In this document: in pieces, positions 1 through 11,557 of the stretch
Numbering within the stretch: the first letter of the stretch is position 1
Layout: the number at the start of each line of letters is the position of its first letter
NCBI GenBank assembly: GCA_024036415.1
Contig: JAMWET010003109.1
Coordinates: 1-64,000 of the forward strand
Direction: 5' to 3'
Origin: Prochilodus magdalenae
Taxonomy: Eukaryota; Chordata; Actinopteri; Characiformes; Prochilodontidae
DNA length: 64,000 bases
The notes under the pieces: generated by a model
Seen by the model: only the letters and a program-made list of their open reading frames with translations
What the model was told of the DNA's origin: nothing
The model's database searches: none
Made by a program: the position numbers and the translations under genes

Positions 1-1733
1 TTGTATTAATGGGTTAATGAAGTGCATTTCTATCCTCTTCGCATAATTTTAAATTATAATATGCAGGGTCCAAGGTGTTTTTAGGTAAAATGCTACATGC
101 ATTTTTATTGCTCTTAAATTGGTTTGTTTTAACACGCACTTCTAGCGTTTTGAATGTGCTCCAATTTGCATTTTAGTGGAAATGTTGGAATGTAAAAATG
201 TGTTTGTATGTTTGGAGAAATTGTTGTTCGGCAGTATTTAGATGTTTTACGTTTGTTGGAGTATGTACTGGTTCGGAGCACGAAGCTCAGACAAATTGGC
301 GCGAGGAAATGAGAGGTCTAATAGACTGCAGCGAGCTCCAGCTACCTACGTACTGTTAAACTGCTTTGCAATGCACAACTATAATGTTATCCGATATATA
401 TTATTATTATTATTCTTATTTCGCCGCGTTTTCATCTCCGATTAACTCGTCCCGCAGTTTTCGAGATATCGACACCAGTTCCAACTCCATATCGTCCGGT
501 ATGATCCGCTGATGTGGGCTTGTATACAGCTTTTTGATCGGAAGCAATAATTCCGAGCAGGAAGGAATTTTTCCGGAATATTTTCCATAGAGAATGAATT
601 GGAGCGAAAAACGCGTGCCTACCAAAAGAAACGCTCCAGTCCAACAAAAATCTTGGTTGGACACAGGTAGTACACTGCTACCAGACCCAAATTAAATTCC
701 TTTCTTTTACCAGCTCATATGTGTTTGGTTGGTGATACCCCTCACAGAATCATGCTTGTCTTAATAATGGATCCTGTCTCCAAGCAGTGCATAATATGTC
801 TTAACAAAGAGCCAATTGGGGTTCAGCCACATGCACATTGACTTACTAAACCGTGTATTGGTATTGGTATTTTAATTATTTCTCCTCTATTGATTAAACA
901 AAAATAGAAATTTAAATGGTTCTGTGAGGTTAGTAAGACCATGTTATTGTTGACACCTTCAACTAATTATCTGGCAGCCGGATTCACTGCCATCAGTAAA
1001 TCAGTTTTCAAAGCTGTGCTTTAATAGTTCATTAATTAAATGATATTATTCATTATTAGGTTGTGAGTTTGAATGTCATCCTGCTGCTTTTATACGTGTT
1101 TTAAAAAGTGTTCCTGTTATTGTGTTAATATCCATTTGTATATTAAATGTACAGTTGTGGTTCAGTTTAATAAAACAGTTCATTAAATCTAGGTTAAGTT
1201 AGTAAAAGAGTTTTTATTAAAGTTGAATTGGAGTCTGGGACGACTTGATTTACTTCATCGTCATTCCTCTGCTGTTCTGTCTTCATTCATCCTTCTCTCG
1301 TTCTCCAAATACACGCCCTGTCACATGCAGTATTACAGTGTTTTAAACTACTATTAATTATTAATTAATAAAGGAGTTCCAAATAAATATCTGTGTGTAA
1401 TTAGATGAAGGATTAGAAAATAAGAGACAGTGTGACACCCAGCACCATGTTGTCATGGAATAGATGATTAACTGGACTAAATACTGAGGGGATTTAGGTA
1501 CAGTACTTATTCTTGCTTGGCTTTTTGGTGTTTATTACTCTTACTGCGGTGGTAAAGGCCAAAGTAAAAGCCTGTCCTTTATGCTTCTGTCCTTTCAACA
1601 ACACAACCTGTTCTTTTTCTTCCGATGTTGACTCTCCTAATGCATTGACCAAATGTCCTCTACATAGTGTCTGAATTTAGCGTATCCTTGTGTGTAGTTT
1701 GATTGTTGATTGATGTATGAGTTTCTTCCACAG
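1..1733. other. Block A, no gene recognised
   Basis: The block is repeated at 25,095-27,210 and in part at 52,520-53,811. A GC-richer stretch at 270-665 has a minus-strand reading frame (416-664) that stays open but resembles nothing I know. A piece of it (the 'actgcagcgagctccagct' region) occurs a third time at 24,860-24,950, so block A begins with a short internal repeat. The remainder is AT-rich and shows no credible coding frame. Confidence 0.5.
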
Positions 1734-1805
1734 GAGACTGAGAGATCATTAGAGCTGAAGACTGGAGAGCCATCAGCATAGAAGACTGGAAATCTGGCTG
1801 GGCAG
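1734..1805 (+). other. Small exon-like cassette (copy 1)
   Basis: A 72-base segment lies between a good acceptor (TTTCTTCCACAG) and donor (GGCAG/GTGAGG). All three frames contain a stop, so if it is an exon it is non-coding or dead. The segment shares 'GAGA.TGAGA..AT.AGAGC' and 'GACTGG' text with the cassettes at 3,545 and 4,420, which suggests internal duplication of one ancestral exon with its upstream intron. Copies are at 27,211-27,282 and 53,812-53,881. Confidence 0.4.
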
Positions 1806-1968
1806 GTGAGGCAATTCTTCCAATTCCGGGATTCTGGGGATTTTCATTTCTTCATCAGACATAAGGAACTCTATCAAGGATCTGTGTGCGAGATATGAGG
1901 GATTAAATGAGTAAACAGTGTAACAATCAGCCTTTCAATTATTCTTTCTGGGTTTACTGTGTCTTCAG

Positions 1969-3149
1969 GACATCAACCAGTCCGGCTTCAAACCAGCCCA
2001 TTCCACGGAAACTGCTCTCTTCGCAGTAACTGAGAGGCTTTATGCAGCGAGATCAGCCAAACCGTCCTCAGTTCTGATTCTGCTCGACCTGTCTGCAGCC
2101 TTCGACACGGTGAACCACAAGATCCTCCTGTCAGCCCTCACCGATCTTGGAATCACCGGCACTGCATGGAAGTGGTTTGAGTCCTACCTGGAGGACTGCC
2201 ACTATCAGGTAACATGGAATGGGTCCACTGTCTGCTCCATGTAGGCTCTCCACCAGCTCTCTCTTTTCCCTTTACACTCTTTCTCTTGGAGAAGTAATTA
2301 CCTCTCACGGCTTTTCCTATCACTGCTATGCCGATGATACGCAACTCATGCTTTCCTTCCCATCATCTGATACACAGGTCTGCAACCGCATCTCAGCATG
2401 CCTGACCGACATCAGCTCATGGATGACAGCTCCCCACCTTAAGATCAATCCCAGCAAGACTGAGCGGCTGTTCATCCCCAGCACTACAGGTCCTCACCGT
2501 AAACTTTCCATCTCTTTTGGGAACTCGTTAATCACCCCGACTGAAGATGCAAGAAGTCTTGGAGTGATTCTGGATGGCCAGTTATCGTTCTTGCCTCATA
2601 TAGCGAACCTGACTCGGTCATGCAGATTCCTCCTCTACAACATTCGGAGGATACAACCCCTCCTCTTTCAGGAAGGCACCCAGCTGCTTGTCCTGGCTCC
2701 TAGATGGTGGAATGAACTCCCACTGGGCATCAGAACAGCGGAGTCTCGCAGACTGAAGACCCATCTCTTCGTAATGCTCTCAAGTGAGTGAGCTCTAGTA
2801 GACGGGTAAATTGTGTGTATTGTATTGCAATTTAATACTTTTTGTATTGCACTTATAATGACCTTTGTCAATGTGTATTGTGTTGCACTTATAACGACCT
2901 TTTCTCCTCTATAGGAATGAGCACTGGGCTGGGGTTGCCAGGTAATGGTTTACTTGCTCTATGTCTGTGTATTAATCTCTAGGTACCAGCACTGGCCCCC
3001 TGTTCGGGCAGTGTCTGAGCTCCTGGTGAGTTTTAGGCTCTAAACTTCCAGTACTAGCTGGATTATTATCCAACGGAACACTAAGCACGGTTGTAAGTCA
3101 CTCTGGATAAGAGCGTCTGCTAAATACCTTTAAATCTAAATGTAAATGT
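1969..3149 (+). mobile_element. 5'-truncated L2-type LINE, copy 1
   Basis: The segment encodes the middle of an L2-clade reverse transcriptase: a SAAFDTVNH-like motif, then the YADDTQL catalytic box, then a [11 protein letters not shown]-terminal motif. It ends in the L2/SINE tail around 3,095 (TCTGGATAAGAGCGTCTGC). The endonuclease region is missing. An internal deletion removes the PQG-type motif that normally precedes LFSLYT, and a second deletion joins the thumb region straight to the C-terminus. Relative to copy 2 there is one extra base in the GGGTCCAC(T)GTCTGC stretch near 2,230, so the reading frame is split and the open part runs 2,219-2,791. It is dead as an element. Confidence 0.85.
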
Positions 3150-3544
3150 GTTTACCAATTACTGCAGTGCTAAAAGCCACACTGAAGGTCTGTGCCTTAT
3201 GCTATATCCTTTCAAAGACGACACATGTTCTTTTCTTCCAATGTTGTCTTTCTTCATCCATTAACTAAAACTCTAGATAATGTCAGGATTAGCCCATCTT
3301 TTCATGTATGTGTGCCTAGTTTTGTGCTCTATAATTTCAATTGTTATACATTTTGCTTTGTTTTGACAAACAAGAAGAAAGAATTATGTTGATCAAAAAG
3401 ACATTATCAATTAAGGCCCATCATGTCAAGATTTTTTATGTCTGAATAATGTATCTATTTCGTGTGTGCATTGTGGCTAAGAAAAGGAGCTTCAGGAAGT
3501 GGTAAAATGAACAAACCTTCAATTGATGTCTGATTCTTCCACAG

Positions 3545-3948
3545 GAGAGTGAGACTATCAGAGCAGGACACTGGGAGTCTGGCTGAACAGATGTCTGAAC
3601 TGGAGAAAACCTTCAGCTACTATTCTTCTTTCTACAGAGGAGCAGAACAGAGAATCTCAAGCATGTCCAACTGGTTTGGGACCCCAAGAGTCCAAAGTCT
3701 GTATTTGGTTTGGGATTTATGTAATGAAAGTCCTACATCTATACATTCTCTGTGATGCTAAAAGGTTAAGGAGTGTGGCCAACAGAGACACCTCAGGAAT
3801 GGGCTGCTTGTCTGAATGCATTGAAAAACTAAAAACAAAATCGCACCTTGAAGGATGGAATTCATCAGCTGCTGGTTGTAGGATGGTCGTTATACCTTCT
3901 TCATCAGACATAAAGAGCTCTGGTAATGAGCTGTGTGGGAGTAGATAA
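3545..3948 (+). pseudogene. Unrecognised exon-like cassette (copy 1)
   Basis: The cassette follows a good acceptor (GATTCTTCCACAG). Two overlapping frames are open. One reads LSEQDTGSLAEQMSELEKTF and continues to 3,755, rich in Glu/Ser and exon-like. The other (3,676-3,948) corresponds to the second half of the 141-codon frame seen in copies 2 and 3. A single base difference near the start (GAGAGTGAGAC against GAGAGGGAGAC) changes which frame looks best. No clear donor was found. I do not recognise a family. Confidence 0.35.
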
Positions 3949-4199
3949 GAGATCAAATTAGTAATAAGTACAGACAGTATAACACCCAGCCCCGTTAATG
4001 ACATATTTTCATAGATAAGTGGCTTATGCTATTTTCTATTAACAAGAAGTCAGCGTGTGTTTTTCTCTCAGGCATTAATGTCCTCTAGGTAATGTAACGA
4101 ATATCCTCTAGGTAATGTTTGAATTGAGTGCACCCTTATATGCATGATATGTGTATCTGGTTTAGGGCAAATATCATATTTTCAGTATTTTCCCTGAGG

Positions 4200-5248
4200 G
4201 GTTTATTTTGATATTGATAACTGAGGCCCAGCATTATCTCTTTGACACTGGAGCAGAACTTTAGCCATCACGCTTCATTTGTCTGTATTTAACGTACATG
4301 CGTGGTGTGTGCATTGTAGCTAAAAAGCAAATGTGGTGGCTTCTTTTCAGGCTTTACAAAGCATAATCTCAGTTTTATGTAATGCATCTGTTTTAAAATG
4401 ATCAAACCTTCAACTTATGTCCGAATTTAACCGCAAGACACTGGGAGCCCATCGCAGCATGAGACTGGGAATGGGTCTGACTGAGGAGATTCAGGAAGGC
4501 TTCCTCGAGTTCCAAATTCTCAAGAAACACAAACCTCTCAGCCTCTGCCTCAAACTGCTCCTTTTTCCATTATCCTCCTATCTGGAATACAACATAAAAT
4601 ATGACAATGACTTCAAAAGAGAGTTACCTGACAACAGAAGCTGCTGTGGAGTATTTGGAGCTGCCCAGAAAAAGTTATAAGAATATGTCCATCATTTTTT
4701 CCACACACCTCGGTCTGGTTACGGACTCTGTCATCCCAGGAAGACCCGATGTAAATTGTTCAGGTTGGTTTCTTAAATTTTCACCGGAGAAAGAATTTTA
4801 AACCGGAGCATTTCTACTCAGCCGCTGTCTGAAACAAGTGCGTTTTTTTACCAGCATTGTTTTTCAAGGATTGGAGTCTACTTTAATGGAAAAAGAGAGT
4901 CAAACTATGACAACGTGGAAGAGTGGATCCATATTAGAGAGCTTGAACAACTTGAGAGAGTTGTGGATGCAAACCGAAGCCCAGAACTTAACCAGGCACA
5001 GGATATAGATATTATAATAGAATAGAATGAAAGGCGATAGCGATTATCTGAATGATTAGGGAGATGATTCTGTTTGGCCAGCAATATCAGATTTGATTAC
5101 ATGATGGTACCAACCACTATAGCGCTACTTTAATGATTGTATCAGTAGTGTAGATATCATTTCATTACGCAATGCAAAAATTCTTCCAAGTTCATTCCGT
5201 CCTGCATGGTAAATGTACTGCCATGTCAGATCTGTATACGAAAAAACC
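4200..5248. other. Diverged cassette and terminal-exon remnant
   Basis: Around 4,420 is a third variant of the exon-like cassettes (CGCAAGACACTGGGAGCCCATC). From about 4,690 the text follows the 3' end of the coiled-coil units ('ccacacacct', 'gtttctt', 'gaagagtggatccatattagaga') but with many indels, so no terminal exon frame survives. Copies of the first part are at 30,000 and 56,580. Confidence 0.5.
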
Positions 5249-5789
5249 CTGCCCCTTTCTTCTCAATGAGGTCCCATATTTTCAGCAGAAAGCACTCGGA
5301 CTCCCTCTTCATCCATCTGCGTCTCGAACTCCAGAGGCTCCTCCTCTTTCTCTCTGCTTCGTTTCCTGAAGCAGTTCTTCTTCCTTCTTTTCTTCCTCCC
5401 TTCTTCCTTTCTCGCTGACAGTAGGTGTCTTCCTGTCAGCCTCCTGTGCCTGCTCTTCATTCTGTTGGGTTCTCCACCACCACAAACAAAAACTTTACAG
5501 ATGCAAGTTTGTGGGTGGCGGTCTTTTTTCCCCTCCATCTCATATTGTAAAGAAAAAGTGCCTCCTGTCTTCACAAAAATAGAGAAATTACTGCCTCCAT
5601 CTCACTGGTTAATTGTTCTTCTGAATGCCTGATTTCATCCTTCTCCATCTGATTGTTCTCTAGCTCTATCTGCAGTGTTTCCAGATCTCTTTTTATCTCC
5701 TTTTGTTCTCTTCGAATTCCACGATGGTTTTCGATCTGATTCCACTGCCAGGGAGAAAGCTCCATATTCTCCGTTCTGATCTCCACGTT
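5249..5789 (-). pseudogene. Coiled-coil exon, unit 1 (broken)
   Basis: Leftmost copy of the coiled-coil exon. The acceptor (TTTTCTCAG before AACGTGGAG) is intact at 5,789. The frame starts MEIRTENMELS instead of MELKEAVEQ because of a local rearrangement near 5,745. A further insertion near 5,575 makes a stop. The donor is damaged: the usual GGGCAG/GTTAGT reads GGGCAG/GGTTTTTT with an A-run on the plus strand. Confidence 0.6.
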
Positions 5790-7926
5790 CTGAGAAAATT
5801 AGTATAAAAAGAAATATTAAAGATCAAGTACTGTGACTGTAAGGAAATGCAGTATGTAATGAAGAAATCTTCACTAAATAATTAATCTGAGTACCAGCGC
5901 TGAGATAATGCTAATCTCTGCTAGCACTTCAGTGGGAGCTGTGTGGTAACGGAAAAAACTACGCCGTGGTTTCACTTTCCACACAAGTTTAATTCTACTT
6001 TAGCCAGCTCTGCTGTCAGTACAGCAGCAGGATAGTTTATGAATCGACCATGTCTGTATATCTATGACTCAGACGTATCTAAACTAAGCCTTGTTCAATC
6101 ATCACACACAAGTATTAAAACAGCAAACATTAATAAACCTCGTGTACATTAAACCTGTAACACACAGTCGTGTACATTAGTGCGACCCTGCTGTGCTAGA
6201 GCGCTGGTGTGAATGAAAATATCGCCCGTGTGTGTAAGAAGCTTTCTAAATAACACAATTATAATTAGCTGTAAATGTCCTGTTACTGTATTTAAATGAC
6301 GATGAACGGAAAACTAGGGTATCGTACCTTTCTTTCCGCGGTGATATCATGTCTGCCTTTCCCCTGAATGGGCTTCCTTTTCTGCCCCAGGGTAAGAACA
6401 ATTTGGTTTGTGGAGATCAAGTTGATGACAGCTGTCCCTGTGCCGGGTCGGCAACTCTCCATGCTTCGTGAGGTGTTTTTTCAAAGAAGATGTTGACAAG
6501 GAGACTACAACATAGAGAGACCCAAAAGTGTCATTTGGAGTGCTAGAACTTAACCTGCAGGGCCATATAAGAGATGTGAATCATTCTATTGTAGGCTCCT
6601 GTTTTGAGCAAGTTGATTGAAAACTTTGTTAGCAAACCGCTTTCATCTATTTAATCAGTTCATTGGAGAGGAATTTCTAGCACCCTCTTCCATAAAATCC
6701 GTCCTGCAGAATCCATTCAGTCTCATGCCACTGATCAAATCATACAGCATTCACAAATGATGTCACACATCATCCACTGCGTCCTTCAAGTGGGCAAAAT
6801 GTGGGCCTCAGTCTTCTAGAATGAAGAAAAATGATTGACCTCCAGGCAGATGTGGCCCTGAAAAACAGTTTGCAAGAAAAATCTACCACCTTCATTGGCT
6901 CCACAGATTGTCTTTTCTGAGACAATTAGCCTTTCCATAATCTGATTTTCATTCCATCTCGTTATATATGGGAAAAAATATCTGTGGAGATCTCTTTTTT
7001 CCTTTTCCTTTCTTCGAATTCACCATCCATTTCGGCTGTTCCACATGACTTTGGTGATATGAGGCAACTATTTCTGAAAATACATATAAAAAAAATAATA
7101 AAAACAAAATACTGTTCAAGCTGACCATCCATGAGCATCTACAAAAATGTGTAATCTAATCTCTGGCCCTGACCTCACTGAAAAAAGCCCAGATTTTCAT
7201 TGTTGGCATTTTAATTTCAAAAGCTCAATTTTCACCACTGAGCAGGAATCGAAATGTCTGTTTAAGACTCAGACGATGTAAGAGAAATCACAAGTAGTCA
7301 AGATTAAATAGTTCATTAAACCTGTTTTGCAGTTTAAGTTGGTTTTGCTGAGGAGAAATATTGAAATTGTTCAATCAAAAAGGAAACTGAAGCTGCTAAA
7401 CAAACACTTTTTTAGCTGTAAATGGCCCGTTTATGTTTTTGAATACATAAAATTTAGTTATTTTTTTTCTAAAACTGCAGCCACACGCATGGTTGTAATC
7501 CTCGCTCAGTGCTCTGGTTCAAACTTGCAGGAATTAAAATGTAAGATTCAGGTTGGTTTTTGTATTATTAAGTTTTTTTAAAACTTGTTCTACCATATCG
7601 TCATATTTGCAATTAGGACGAGTTCTTTTTTGCGGATTTGAAGAGTGGATCCATATTGAGGAGTTATAAAGAGCTCTGTTTGATTTGGACCTCCTCACAG
7701 TAATCCTTGAGTATAAGACTGATATAAATTAAATTATTAGCTGATGAATAGGCTCTTCTGTTTGACAGCAATATCAGATTTGATTACCTGATGTTACCAA
7801 CCACATAGATCTACTTTAATGACTGTATCAGTAGTGTAGACATCATTTCAATAGCAATGCAAAATTCTTCCCAAGTCATCCGTCCTGCATGGTAAATGTA
7901 CTGCCATGTCAGATCTGTATACTAAC
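5790..7926. other. Strongly diverged coiled-coil unit
   Basis: This region follows the order of the intact units but with low identity. The intron-like block (5,800-6,310) is easily recognised. A KRGRKQ-exon-like donor edge is at about 6,326-6,350 ('tacctttctttccgcggtg'). The middle part (6,500-7,300) resembles the AT-rich upstream block in places. A terminal-exon remnant is at about 7,538-7,562 ('tgtaagattcaggttggttt'). No intact coding frame was found. Confidence 0.45.
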
Positions 7927-8446
7927 CTGCCCCTCTTCTCAATGAGGTCCCATATTTCAGCAGATCCCGAACTCTCGGGACTCCCTCTTCATCCTTCTGC
8001 GTCTCTGTCAGAGGCTCCTCCTCTTTCTCCTGCTTCGTTTCCTGAAGCAGTTCTTCTTCCTTCTTTTCTTCCTCCATTTCTTCCATCTCGCTGACAGTAG
8101 GTGTCTTCCTGTCAGCCTCCTGTGCCTGCTCTTCATTCTGTTGGTCTCTCCACCACCACAACACAAACTTGTATTCGTTTGTGGGTGGCGGCCTTTTTTT
8201 CCACTCCATCTCATATTGTCTCTCGTGCCTCCTGTCTTCATCAATTACTGCCTCCATCTCACTGGTTAATTGTTCTTCTGAATGCCTGATTTCATCCTTC
8301 TCCATCTGATTGTTCTCTAGCTCTATCTGCAGTGTTTCCAGATCTCTTTTTATCTCCTTTTCCTTCTCTTCGAATTCCACGATGTCCATTTCGATCTGTT
8401 CCACTGCCTCTTTCAGCTCCATATTCTCCGTTCTGATCTCCACGTT
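7927..8446 (-). pseudogene. Coiled-coil exon, unit 2
   Basis: Reads NVEIRTENMELKEAVEQ onward from the acceptor at 8,446 and stays open for the whole exon to the GGGCAG/GTTAGT donor. A small indel around 7,970 changes the usual EFGISAEIWDLIEKRG ending into an unrelated frame, giving the wrong exit phase. The body is a classic Glu/Lys heptad-rich coiled coil, interrupted by a short hydrophobic CVLWWW/CVVVV segment. I do not recognise the protein family. Confidence 0.6.
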
Positions 8447-8924
8447 CTGAGAAAATTAGTATAAAAGAAATATTAAAGATCAAGTACTGTGACTGTAATT
8501 AAATAGCAGTATGTAATGAAGAAATCTTCACTAAATAATTAATCTGAGTACCAGCGCTGAGATAATGCTAATCTCTGCTAGCACTTCAGTGTTATGGTAA
8601 CGGAAAACTAGCCGTGGTTTCACTTTCCACACAAGTTTAATTCTACTTTAGCCAGCTCTGCTTAAGTACAGCAGCAGGATAGTTTATGGAATCGACCATG
8701 TCTGTATATCTATGACTCAGACGTATCTAAACTAAGCCTGTTCAATCCACACACAAGTATTAAACAGCAAACATTAATATTACCTCGTGTACATTAGTGC
8801 GACCCTGCTGGTGTGAATGAAAATATCGCCCTCGTGTGGAGAAGCTGTTAAACAACACTTTATAATGAGCTGTAAATGTCCCGTTACTCATTTATACAAT
8901 GAGCCGATAACTAGGCTCAATTAC

Positions 8925-8970
8925 CTTCCTCTTCTCCTTTCTCTTCCGCAGTCCACATCTCGTCCTGCAT
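8925..8970 (-). other. Short ATG-bearing first exon fused behind a terminal exon
   Basis: An ATG at 8,968-8,970 (ATGCAGGACGAGATG) opens a short frame ending in a Glu/Lys-rich stretch at a GGAAG/GTAATT donor. The usual 5' part of the KRGRKQ exon is replaced by sequence continuing from the terminal exon of the neighbouring unit, only ~80 bases away. The exit phase is 1, which does not fit the phase-0 coiled-coil exon, so translation into that exon is doubtful. Confidence 0.4.
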
Positions 8971-9052
8971 GGTAAATGTACTGCCTTTCCACTCATTCTT
9001 TCCACACACCTCAGTGGTCTGGTTCACTCTGCAGGAAGACCCGATGTAAGAT

Positions 9053-9146
9053 TCAGGTTGGTTTCTTGGAGATCAAGTTCTCAAGAAACACAAACCTCTC
9101 AGCCGCTGTCTCAAACTGCTCCATGTTTTTCGTGAGTCTCTTTAAT
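9053..9146 (-). CDS. Terminal exon of the coiled-coil gene, unit 3
   Basis: After the acceptor CTCTTTTCCAG at 9,146 the exon gives one base that completes the split Arg codon of the coiled-coil exon. It then encodes 30 residues (LKRLTKNMEQFETAAERF, then VFLENLISKKPT) and a TGA at 9,053-9,055. The phase match (phase 2 out of the upstream exon, phase 2 in) holds for all four preserved copies. The sequence is amphipathic and would extend the coiled coil. Confidence 0.5.
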
Positions 9147-9469
9147 CTGGAAAAGAGATAAATATGACAATGAAGAGTGGATCCATATTAGAGAGTTACC
9201 TAAAGAGCTGCTCTGGATGTATTTGGAGTGCCCAGAACTTAACTTACAGGATATATAATATATATAGAAAATATATATATTATCTGATGATTAGGCTGTT
9301 CTGTTTGGTCAGCAATATCAGATTTGATTACATGATGTTACCAACCATATAAATCTACTTTAATGACTGTATCAGTAGTGTAGATATCATTTCATTAGCA
9401 ATGCAAAATTCTTCCAAGTCATCCGTCCTGCATGGTAAATGTACTGCCATGTCAGATCTGTATACTAAC

Positions 9470-9980
9470 CTGCCCCTCTTCTCAATGAGGTCCCATATTT
9501 CAGCAGAAACTCGGACTCCCTCTTCATCCATCTGCGTCTCTGTCAGAGGCTCCTCCTCTTTCTCCTGCTTCGTTTCCTGAAGCAGTTCTTCTTCCTTCTT
9601 TTCTTCCTCCACTTCTTCCATCTCGCTGACAGTAGGTGTCACTACCTGTCAGCCTCCTGTGCCTGCTCTTCATTCTGTTGGTTCTCCACCACCACAACAC
9701 AAACTTGTATTCGTTTGTGGGTGGCGGTCTTTTTCCCCTCCATCTCATATTGTCTCTCGTGCCTCCTGTCTTCATCAATTACTGCCTCCATCTCTCTGGT
9801 TAATTGTTCTTCTGAATGCCTGATTTCATCCTTCTCCATCTGATTGTTCTCTAGCTCTATCTGCAGTGTTTCCAGATCTCTTTTTATCTCCTTTTCCTTC
9901 TCTTCGAATTCCACGATGTCCATTTCGATCTGTTCCACTGCCTCTTTCAGCTCCATATTCTCCGTTCTGATCTCCACGTT
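9470..9980 (-). pseudogene. Coiled-coil exon, unit 3
   Basis: Open from the acceptor at 9,980 to EQAQEADR, then a stop at about 9,642 caused by two extra bases in the segment reading CACTACC where other units have CTTCC. The remaining half is open in another frame (9,355-9,642) and contains SAEIWDLIEKRG. The donor GGGCAG/GTTAGT is intact at 9,470. Read through the donor, the frame continues RLVYRSDMAVHLP and stops at 9,355. Confidence 0.65.
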
Positions 9981-10497
9981 CTGAGAAAATTAGTATAAAA
10001 GAAATATTAAAGATCAAGTACTGTGACTGTAATTAAATAGCAGTATGTAATGAAGAAATCTTCACTAAATAATTAATCTGAGTACCAGCGCTGAGATAAT
10101 GCTAATCTCTGCTAGCACTTCAGTGTTATGGTAACGGAAAACTAGCCGTGGTTTCACTTTCCACACAAGTTTTAATTCTACTTTAGCCAGCTCTGCTTAA
10201 ATACAGCAGCAGGATAGTTTATGGAATCGACCATGTCTGTATATCTATGACTCAGACGTATCTAAACTAAGCCTGTTCAATCCACACACAAGTATTAACA
10301 GCAAACATTAATATTACTTTGCGTACATTAAACCTGTAAGCACAGTCGTGTACATTAGTGCGACCCTGCTGTTATGAGCGCTGGTGTGAATGAAAATATC
10401 GCCCTCGTGTGGAGAAGCTGTTAAACAACACTTTATAATGAGCTGTAAATGTCCCGTTACTCATTTATACAATGAGCCGATAACTAGGCTCAATTAC

Positions 10498-10543
10498 CTT
10501 CCTTTTCTCCTTTCTCTTCCGCAGCCCCCATCTCGTCCTGCAT
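10498..10543 (-). other. Short ATG-bearing first exon fused behind a terminal exon
   Basis: Same arrangement as 8,925-8,970. An ATG at 10,541-10,543 is followed by codons for MQDEMGAAEEKGEKE and the GGAAG/GTAATT donor at 10,498. It is directly adjacent to the terminal exon at 10,626. Confidence 0.4.
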
Positions 10544-10625
10544 GGTAAATGTACTGCCTTTCCACTCCCCTCTTCCACACACCTCAGTGGTCTGGTTCAC
10601 TCTGCAGGAAGACCCGGTGTAAGAT

Positions 10626-10719
10626 TCAGGTTGGTTTCTTGGAGATCAAGTTCTCAAGAAACACAAACCTCTCAGCCGCTGTCTCAAACTGCTCCATGTT
10701 TTTCGTGAGTCTCTTTAAT
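10626..10719 (-). CDS. Terminal exon of the coiled-coil gene, unit 4
   Basis: Identical in structure to 9,053-9,146: acceptor, split Arg codon, 30 codons ending SKKPT and TGA. It pairs with the coiled-coil exon at 11,049-11,557. Confidence 0.5.
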
Positions 10720-11048
10720 CTGGAAAAGAGATAAATATGACAATGAAGAGTGGATCCATATTAGAGAGTTACCTAAAGAGCTGCTCTGGATGTATTTGGA
10801 GTGCCCAGAACTTAACTTACAGGATATAGACAATATATATATATATATATATTATATATTATCTGATGATTAGGCTGTTCTGTGTGGTCAGCAATATCAG
10901 ATTTGATTACATGATGTTACCAACCACATAGATCTACTTTAATGATTGTATCAGTAGTGTAGATATCATTTCAATAGCAATGCAAAATTCTTCCAAGTCA
11001 TCCGTCCTGCATGGTAAATGTACTGCCATGTCAGATCTGTATACTAAC

Positions 11049-11557
11049 CTGCCCCTCTTCTCAATGAGGTCCCATATTTCAGCAGAAACTTGGACTCCCT
11101 CTTCATCCATCTGCGTCTCTGTCAGAGGCTCCGCCTCTCTCCTGCTTCGTTTCCTGAAGCAGTTCTTCTTCCTTCTTTTCTTCCTCCACTTCTTCCATCT
11201 CGCTGACAGTAGGTGTCACTACCTGTCAGCCTCCTGTGCCTGCTCTTCATTCTGTTGGTTCTCCACCACCACAACACAAACTTGCATTCGTTTGTGGATG
11301 GTGGTCTTTTTCCCCTCCATCTCATATTGTCTCCCGTGCCTCCTGTCTTCATCAATTACTGCCTCCATCTCACTGGTTAATTTTTCTTCTGTATGCCTGA
11401 TTTCATCCTTCTCCATCTGATTGTTCTCTAGTTCTATCTGCAGTGTTTCCAGATCTCTTTTTATCTCCTTTTCTTTCTCTTCGAATTCCACGATGTCCAT
11501 TTCGATCTGTTCCACTGCCTCTTTCAGCTCCATATTCTCCGTTCTGATCTCCACGTT
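11049..11557 (-). pseudogene. Coiled-coil exon, unit 4
   Basis: Intact splice edges. The frame is open to EQAQEADR, then a stop from the same two-base insertion as in unit 3 (11,219). The shared lesion means units 3 and 4 are copies of an already broken exon. It has IRHTEEKLTSEME where unit 3 has IRHSEEQLTREME, so the units are not identical. Confidence 0.65.

Noticed and set aside
416..664. 82-codon minus-strand frame in block A
   Set aside because: It has no recognisable motif and its cycle 2 counterpart is interrupted by extra sequence, so I did not call it a gene.
3717..4004. 95-codon minus-strand frame opposite the exon-like cassette, kept in all copies
   Set aside because: Openness in recently duplicated copies is expected by descent. 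There are no splice edges on that strand, and the part with FMSDEE also occurs in a different context at 27.3 kb.
8292..8483. 63-codon frame MIFNISFILIFSERGDQNGE repeated in many units
   Set aside because: It starts in the intron before the acceptor and runs out of frame over the coiled-coil exon. It is a shadow of that exon.
10980..11420. Plus-strand 146-codon frame opposite a coiled-coil exon
   Set aside because: It is the antisense reading of a Glu/Lys-rich exon, giving Ser/Leu/Phe/Cys-rich text. The splice edges and conserved frames are on the minus strand.
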